From the NCBI GenBank assembly GCA_947856675.1, contig CANUCM010000096.1, forward strand, positions 1-28,756: a DNA stretch of 28,756 nt, read 5' to 3'. Source of the stretch: an uncultured Clostridia bacterium (GTDB lineage: Bacteria > Bacillota > Clostridia > Oscillospirales > Butyricicoccaceae). A program made the translations under genes and the position numbers. The stretch's first letter is position 1, and each line of letters begins with the position of its first letter. Of the stretch, positions 16,201-25,200 are shown in pieces. Below the pieces are notes generated by a model. It did not search any database and was not told the origin of the DNA. It saw only the letters and a program-made list of their open reading frames with translations.

Positions 16201-19200
16201 GTGGTCACGGTGATGTCATAGGTGGGAATGGGCCGGAAGCTGACCTGGACGTCGAAGCCCTCGGTGATGTCCGGCACGGAGTAGGTGGTGGTCCCGCTGC
16301 TGCCGGGGATGGGGGCGTAGCCGCCGCTGCCGTCCGACGCCGACCAGCAGTCTACCAGATAGCCGGAATCGGGGGCGGCCAGCAGGAGCACGTCGTCCAT
16401 GGCGTGTACGGTGAAGGAGCCGGAGGCATTTTCGATTCTCTGGCCGTTGACCAGAAGGGTGAGGGTGCCGCCGGTCTGCGCGTCAAAGCGGATTTCGATT
16501 TCGCTTCCGACAAACTCCACGGCGATGTCGTAATTTTCCTCGACATTGCTGAGGGTCAGGCTTTTTCCGGTGTACGGGGTGCCGGGGGTCTGTTCGTACA
16601 CTGTGCCGTTGACCAGCCACCGGGCCACGGAGCAGTGCGTGTCGGGCGTGGCGGTCAGCACAACGTCGCTGCCCTTGACCACCGTGCTGCCGGACGCCAG
16701 GATCTGCCCGCCGGACTGGGCGGTCAGGCTGCCGTTTTTACCGGCGGAGTAGGTGATGGCAAAGTTGTTGGTGTTGACATAGTCCGCACGGATCGTGTAG
16801 TGCAGCATGGCCTCGGCGACAAAGCTCAGGGTGTGGTTTTCCGCATCCACGGTGTACAGCGGGTTGTCCATGACATCCTGGCCGTTGACGTACCAGGTCT
16901 TGACCGCAAACTCCTCGTCGGGAGCGGCGGTGATCGTCACCAGACGGCCCGCCGGGACAAAGGCGCCGTCGGCGGGAATGACGGTGCCGTCGTCCAGCAC
17001 CGCGCCGGAAATGACGCCGTTTGCCGCGGGAGCGCTGTCATAGGCCACGTGCGCGTCGGTGGAGAGGTGAATGATGACGGTTTTCTTATAAATGCTTCCG
17101 TCGGGGTTTTCGTAGATGGCGTTCAGCTGCAGCTGCCCGTTGGTGCCCGTTTCGTCGGGCGATATGGTCAGAACGCCGGTGGAAGCGTCCACCTGGGTGC
17201 CGCTTCTCTGGGCGCCCCACAGGGTCCAGGACAGGCGCTGGGGCTCGGGGGTCCCGCTGTCGAGGATGACCTCGGCGGCAAAGTTCCAGGTATGGGCATT
17301 GCCGTCGGTGTTGTGGTAGAGGGTGTAGCTGCCGTCGCCGGACGGGGTTTCGTAGACGCAGGAAACGTTGATGTCCAGCGCGGTGGGCGCCACGGTGATG
17401 GTGGCGGTGGCGGTGCCGAGTATGTGGGTTTTTGCGGTGTCGGCGTAGGAGGAGACCTCGACGGAAATGGTGCTTCCAACCTCTGCGTCGTCAAAGATGG
17501 TGAGGGTGGCAGAGCTGCGGTTTTCCGTCAGGTCGCCGTCGCCTGTGACGCTCCACTCATAGGCTGCCGGCGTCGTGCCGGTAAATGTGGTGGTAAAGTC
17601 AAAGGAGCTGCCGCGCAGGCCTGTGACGGTGTCCGGGGAGATGGACAGCTCACCGATGCTGACCGCGGTTTCCTCAATGGTGAGGGGAATGTCCAGAGTG
17701 TAGCGCGTGGAATCGGACAAATCCTCATCGTAGAAGTAGACACGGATGGTATAGGTGCCGCGCGGCAGGGTTTCAAGCCAGCTCTCTTCGAGGGTCAGGA
17801 GGGTGCTGGTGGTGCCGTCCGGCGTGGTGGCGGTATACTGCGTGGCGGTCAGCGGGGTTTCGGCGCCGGAAGAGTCGATGACGGCAACGGAGCCGGAAGA
17901 GGCATTGCCGGCGGCCGCTTTGTCAAAGGGGTGCACCTGTCCGGTGACAACCGGGGGAATCAGGGTGTGCTGCGTGACGCCCGTGCCGGTGCTCTTGTTG
18001 TAATAGAAGTCGGAAGGATTGGGAGCAACCACGCTGACGTAGGCGTCGGAGCTGATGGTGCTGAACTTCATGTAGGGAACCGGGAGGCTGAGCTGGACGT
18101 TGGGTGTTACGTCGGCCGCAGCGGCGGACGTTCCGACTTCCTGATGCCAGCCGGTGCCGTAGGGCAGGAGCAGCGGAGAGCTGCCGGTGGTGTCATCGTA
18201 ATACTGTATGATGACATTTGTAGTGTCCTGCGACGACTTTATGGCGTAAGCGCCCTGCTGGACGAAGATGGTCAGGGACTGGACGTTGTGGAGGTTGACG
18301 CTGTCGGCGATAAGAGCGGGAACCGTGTCGGCCAGATCGATGGAGCTGAGCATCAGGCCGGCTGTGCTGTCGGCGCTTTGCAGGTTGAGCTCATGATTGT
18401 CGCCGGCGGCCTCCAGCGGAGCGGATACCGATGAAACGGTGATCAGCGTGTTGCTCCCCTTGAGATACACCGGATTGTCGTTGACCTTCAGGTTGGAGTA
18501 TCCAAGGCTGTCCAAAGTCAGGCTCTTGACGGCTTGGCTGGATGCGTCAATGCTTCCGCGCATGGTGATATCCAGCTCGGACATGCCGCTGAGAGTATAG
18601 TCAAGCTGTTTGGCCGATTCGGTGGGGGTACCGGTGATCCTGGGATTCTCTTCAACGGGCTCGTTCCAGGTGATTTCCCAGGTGCCGAGAGTCAGGTAGC
18701 CAGTCTGGTCGGCCTTTGCCACAATCAGCCAGTTGGGCGTCCCGGTGGACGGCACGGGCACACCGGAGCCTTCAAGGGCGGGCAGGCTGATGGACTGGAT
18801 TGCAGTGGAGCTGGAATCGGCCAGATCCACATAATAGTAGGTCGGAATGTTGATGGGAGGGTTGAACGGCGTGCCGGTGTAGGTCTTTCCGTCGACGGTG
18901 GCGGAAAGCGTCAGGGTGCTGACGCTGCTTTTCATCGGGCTGAGCCGTACATAGAAGGCTTGGGAAAGGTTGTCCTGCCAGACGGGTACGAGCTGCATTG
19001 TCTGGTCGCCTTCAGGGCCGACAATCTGATACTCCAGTTTCAGCAGATCCTGCGCGCCCATTTTGGTATACAGGCGGTAGTAGTCGCTGACACCGATGCG
19101 AAGCAGGAAACCGCCGAACGCGGAATAATCGACATTCCACAGCGAGCGCTCGCCGGAAATGTCCAGATTGCTGCAGGCAAAGACGGTGTTGTCTGTGCTG

Positions 19201-22200
19201 GAAGGAGAGGTGCTCAGCTCCATAGTGCCGTTCAGGTTTGTAAGCGACCGGGCATAGATGGCGTGCTGGAAGGCTTTGACGTTCAGCTCGCCGCCGTACA
19301 CGGTTACAGTGTCGGCCTTGATGCCGTAGTTGTAATTTTCTGCGCTGACGCGCATGATGGGCGAGAAGGAGCTTTGCGCGACGCCGACCACAAGGCTCTG
19401 CGCGCTGACGGCGAAATTGCCGGCGCCGGAAATGGGAATGTCCAGGCTGACGTTTCCGCTGAGGGTGAGGGCGCCGGCCACGGACAGAGCCGGAGAACCG
19501 CCGGAAGCAGGAGAAGAGATGGCCAGGTTTCCGCTGCCGCGCACGGTGAGGTTCCCGACGGAGGAGAGCGGGATTGCGCCCGCTGCAGGGGCATCGATAA
19601 AGTTGTTGCCCGTCAGGGTCAGGATGCTTTCCTGGCTCATGAGCTGGATGGGCAGGGTATGGCTGCTGGTCAGCGTAAAGTTGCTGAAGGTGACAGCCGA
19701 AGCGGCGCTGCCCAGCATAATGTGGAGATCGCTGGCAAGGGAGTTGTTCGAGCCGCTCACCGTCAGGTTGGAACGGTCGAGGGTCAGGGTCTGGGACTCG
19801 GGCGAATAGCTCCAGCCGGCGCCGGAAAGGGCGCTGATGTCTTCGCCGTTGACCGTGACGCCGATATCCTTGAGGGTGAGGGTGATGACCTGGTTGGATG
19901 TGATGTTTTTAATGGTGTAGGTAGAGCCCGAGTAGGAGTAGGTGGTGCCGCCGAACTCGGAGCCCTCCTCGGTAAACTCATGGCCGTTGGCGTAGACCTT
20001 GTCTATCATTCCCAGCGTGCTGGAAACCCCGGAGAGGTGGAAGACAAAGTCATTTCCGGACACCACGCTGGACAGGTAGCCGCTGGCCGGCGAAAGGGTG
20101 ATGCCGAGGGTGTCGGGGTTGATGGTGGGCCAGGAGATGGTGTTGTAGGTCGTGTTGGAGAAAATGGGCTCAAAGGTGTAGTTGTCGGCAATGGCGGGGA
20201 TGATGTAGCGCAGGGCGGTGGCCTGGCTTCTCACGGGGTCCATGCCTTCGGGGGTGGTTTCCCAGTAAGTGACCGTTTTGCCCTGAGCCGGGGACACCAT
20301 GACGGTGAGGTCATCGCCCTCGTGGACGGTGACGACATTGCCGGCCCGGCCTGCGCCGTCGGGCAGGGTCAGCGAGTATTCGCCGCTGCCGGAGATGTCC
20401 TTCATGGTGACGGTGTAGGTGGGCTTTTCCGTCAGATGGACGGTGATGTTCTCCTGCCGTGAAAGCTCCGCAACGGTAAAGGCAGAGCCGGAAGCATAGA
20501 CGGTGACATCGGTGCCCGTCCACTGAACCGTGCCGGTGAAGGGAGCGGTGAAGTAATAGGTAACGCCGTCTTCACCGGTGTAGTAATAGGCCTGATCCTT
20601 TGTGACCGAACCGCCGTTCTGAATGAGGACGGCGAGGGGGTTGCGGGTGTCGGTGGCCGTGACGCGGGTGGCGTCCGAGGTCCAGCCGTCCAGGACGTAG
20701 TAGCCGGGGAAGTTGGCATTGATGTTGACGAGTGTGCCGCCGGGGACGTCCTCGAGGGTTACGGAGCCTGCGTCATAGGGCAGGTGGTATTCCTGTCCGT
20801 TCAGGGTGTAGACCAGCTCGGCCCCTTCGGGCTCGGCGTACTGCGTATCGATGTCAAAGCTCAGGGTGATGTCGTAGGCGTTGCGCCGGGTGTAGCCGGT
20901 GACATCGGTGGGAGCGTCGACAGTGACGACATAAGTGCCCGTGCTGTAGTCTGCGGTACCCTGGCTGCCGCTGGAAACATAGCGGTAGTCGGCATCCCAG
21001 GTGCAGCCCTGGGCAGGCTCAATGGTGACGACGGTGTCGCCCTTGATTTCCTGTCCGCTCTCGATGAAGATCTTCTCCACGGGGGCGCCGGGGGCGTCGT
21101 TGACACGGTTTTCGTACCAGGCGACAAGCCCGTTGTTCCCGCTGCGATCCGTAAAGGTGAAGGGGTAGAAATCCCGTTCGAACACGGCGTAAACCGAGCA
21201 GCTGGTCGAGGGCATGATGAGCTCAAAGGTGCTGCTCTCCTTGCCGAAGTCCGTGTCATCGTATACGGTGCCCTGGTCCAGCTCGGTGTAGCGCCACTCC
21301 TTGAAGTGGTAGCCTTCGTTGGGCACGGCGGTAAAGGTGAACAGGGCGTTGGCAATGACCACGCTGCCGCTTGTCAGGCTCTCGTCGCTGCAGGTGATGG
21401 TTCCGCCGCCGGCGTCACCCGCGGTCCCGAAGGACAGGGTGTTCTGTTTGACGGAGAACTGCACCTCAACGGACGTGGGTTCGTTGAGCAGGACGTAGGC
21501 GATGGAGGAGTCCTTGCTGCCCAGGGGCTTTCCGTTGATGTACCAGTCGTAAATCTCATAGCCTGTGTCGGGCACGGCGGAGAAGACCAGACGGGTACCG
21601 GTGGGATGTTTCTGCGTCAGGGAGCCGGTGGTGCCGATGGACGTACGCGTATAGGCGTAGTCCGGGGAGACGGCATACAGGGTGCCGACCTGCTGATCTT
21701 CAAACGGCCGCACGCCGATGGAAACCTCCTGGGTGGCGCCGAGGATGGTGATGGAGCCGTCGAGGAAGGTCAGGTCATAGTTTGCAAGGGTGTCGGCGCA
21801 GCAGATGGTGTAGAAACCGCACACATCGCACACCGATTCGTGGGTAAATTCCTTCCAGGCGGTGTTATAGTATTTTGTGTTGGCCACGGTGTCTGCGATG
21901 GACTGCTTGAGCGTGCCGTCCGCATTGAAGTCGCAGGGGGCCCAGCTTCCGCCGGCAACGGTCAGCTCGCCCAGCGTGGGCTGCACGGCCGGGGTGCCTT
22001 CGTTGCCCTGCTGGTGGGGCAGCTGAAGGGAGACGGGCCGGGGATTTACGGTAAACAGGGCTTCGGTGTACGGTTCGGTATCCTCGCCCTGCATCCGGAC
22101 CAGGTAGGTGCCGGCCGGGGTTTCGCCCGACAGGGCGTACTGTCCGCCCTCATTGGTATAGGTCAGATACGAAGAGGCGTCAATGTACTCATATGTGACA

Positions 22201-25200
22201 TAATCCTCATACAGCCGGACCGTGCCGCTGCGCGAAACGGTAAAATACAGCCAGGCGCCGTCGGGGCCGCGATAGCGGTAGGATTGTCCCGCCTGGAGAC
22301 TGCCGAGCTTTTGTCCGGGAGAAAACTCATGGTCCCAGTAGCCCGCCGTGGAAATCGCGACGCGGGAGGAAGCTTCCGCGGCCTGCAGGGAAAACGCGTT
22401 GGCCTGCTGCTGCGTGTGGCTGGTGATGCCGTCGGATTTGCTGACGTGGTAGAAAGTGACGTCCGCTCCGTCGCCGTAGGTGATGGAAGACGGCAGATCA
22501 ATGGTGTAGCCGGAGCTCATCTGGGACAGATACGTGCAGTCGGCGGAGCAGGATTTGAAGATATAGGAGCCGCTGTAGCGAACCGCGACGGTGTACATGC
22601 CCTGAGGCAGCGTGCCGTCGAGTATCTTGCTGGCGGTTCCGGTGGCATCCAGCTCTGCGATGTAGGTATAGCTGTCGCCGGTGGAGGTGTTGGTCAGAAT
22701 GAACGAGGCGCTGCCGCCGGGGATGGCGGCGCTGTCGGCGTGGGCGTTGCGGACCTGGGCATACAGCTGGATGCCGCCGCCGGTCACGTCTTCCACGCCC
22801 AGGGTGGTTTCGTCAATGTACGAAGTGCGCTTGGCGTGGGTAAGCACCACCGTGCCGGTATAGGCGGTGATATATGTGGCGGTGTCGCGGGTCAGCACGT
22901 TGACCCGGCAGCGGTAGCTGCCCGCCGTGTCCACGCCGGCGTTGGAGAAGGTGAGGGTCATGCCGGTTTCATTGACCATGTCAACCCAGCTGCCCTTTTC
23001 CAGCTTCTGCCACTGATACTGTACGATGGAATAGTAATTGGAAGAGTTTTCACCCTGGGGACCCTTTACATCCACGGTGAGGTAGCTGTTTTTGTCGGGG
23101 TAGACGAGCAGGGTGCCGTCGGAGATGTTGTCCGATTCACTGATGTACAGCAGCGGGTAGCCCTCCGCGGCTTTGGTACGGGCGGTGAGCAGGCCGCTTG
23201 GGGAAGAGAGCGGAGGCACTTTGTCGATGCGCTCCACCTGGATGGCGTACTGGTATTCGGTATAGGGAGTCAGATTGGGATCGGTGTAGTAATACTGCTT
23301 GTAGGGGTTGCCGTCCCCGTCGGTCTGGTATTTGAAGAAGCGGGAGTCTGCGGGATCAATTTCGGCGATGAGATCGAGACCGCCGCCCACGGGGAAGTCA
23401 AAATACTTATAGAGATAGAACTTGGTGGCTGCGCCGTCATAGGTCCAGGTCAGGACATTTTCCTCGCTTGTGGTCAGGTCAAAATCCTGCTGGAAGTCTT
23501 CGGGCAGCTCGGGAGGCGCGGATACGTCGTTGACGAGGTAGCTGACCACGGGGATGCTGTTGCCGTTGTCAAAGACGTAGTTGTAGGCAAAGAGCTTCCA
23601 GGAATAATAATAGCCGTAGTCGCGGAACTGCAGGGGCATGTTGGTGACGGTGCCGGAGAAGCTGGTGCCGGTCAGGTCGATGTCAGCCCAGCCGGATGCC
23701 GGGTTGAGAGACCACTGGATACCGCCGGCCACTTCGACTTCCGTCTGCAGAAGGTCGCTCTGGAAGGCGCCGCCGCCGCCGACCTGAAAGTCCCAGGCGC
23801 CGCCGATGTTGTAGCTTTCGGCCTGCTCCTCGGTGATGGTGATGCTCTGGGAGATGGAGCCGTTGCCGAAGCTGACGCCGGCGGGGTCGTCGTTCCACTG
23901 GGCGATGACGTTGTAGCCGTTGGTGGAGCTCGGATAGGACGCCGGGTCGCCGGGGGTGGAAGTCAGCGCGGTGCCGGAAATCTGCGGCAGCTCGTCATAG
24001 TTGCCCTGGATGGATTCATAATAGTCCAGGGTGAGGATCTGATAGCAGGGGGTAAAGGTGTTCTGGATGATGTCCACGGTGGTGGTATAGCCGCCTTTGC
24101 CGTCGGGGGTGTGGATGTTGTAGACGTAGTTTTCCGTGGGGATGGAGAAAAAGGCCACGGCGTCTTCATCCTGGCTGGTTTCAAAGGACAGCTCATACTC
24201 GGTGGTTTTTGTGGTGGATTCTTCCCACTCGAGGGTGAACAAAACGGCGGTTTCGATGGCCACCGAGGCTCCGCCCAGGGTGGTATCGGCTTCCAGCCAG
24301 GCGCCGGCCTCAAAGTCCATGGTGATGATTTCCGAGTGGCCCTGGCCCTGGATGCGGCTGTAGGAAGTGGTGTTCTGCCAGGCGTAGTCGTAGTCCACCA
24401 CCTCGTCCACGTCCTCAAAGTAGGGCGCGGCGGCGATGACGGCCAGCACCTGCGGGTCGGAATAGGTCAGGTAGTGGACGCCGGTGTATTCGATAATAAT
24501 GGTGTCGAGGTCCACGTCGACCAGCGAGGGGACGATGAAGCCGCTGGCAAAGTTCTGGGCGACGGCATTGTCCAGCGTGACCCCGTCGCCGGAACCCCAC
24601 AGGGTAAATACGCCGTTGTTCCGGGAGGATGCTGAAGTGTTCTGCGGCGAGATGAGCGCGGTGGAAAGAATGTCCGAGCCGCTGCCGTTGACATCTCCGG
24701 ACACGGCGCCGTATTCACAAAAGCCGTAGGACCGATCGGTGATTCCCGAGGTAATGGACAGGCGCCAGCTGTTGTCCAGACGGTCGTCGGTGTTTTCGGA
24801 CGAATACTGTCCGCTTTCCTCGTCCAGGGCATAGAAAATTTGCATCTGGCCTTCGCTGTAGCGATAAAGACAGCTGTCTGCATACAAATATGTATAATCG
24901 CTGCCGGCCGGGGTCATGACCGCGGCGTTGGAAACCATGAGCGGCAGGCTGTTGTACTCGCTGTCAAAACCGTTGCTGGATGTCCAGGCCTGGGTGTAAG
25001 TGGGCTGGCCGTTGTCGTCGGTGCCGGACTGGATTTCCTCCCACTTGCCGTCCACAACCTTATAAATGGCGCTGGAGTTTATGGTCATGCCCGCACCGTT
25101 GGCATAGACGTAGGAAGTAATGGTGCGGGAGGTGTTGCTGGTGGCGTCGGAGAGGGGCTGGCCGACGGCGATGAGATCCTTGACGCCGTCGCCGTCGAGA

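Noticed and set aside
14040..16985. Possible DNA-level tandem or CRISPR-like repeats
   Set aside because: The repeats are recognisable only in protein; I saw no regularly spaced identical DNA units.
13242..18434. 1730-codon plus-strand open frame antisense to the giant gene, and similar long frames at 18534-20462 and 20784-24635
   Set aside because: They lie wholly inside the minus-strand giant gene, have Gly/Val/Asp-rich low-complexity translations typical of the antisense of GC-rich beta repeats, and show no family motif. The minus-strand reading has signal peptide, SLH and FG-GAP motifs.
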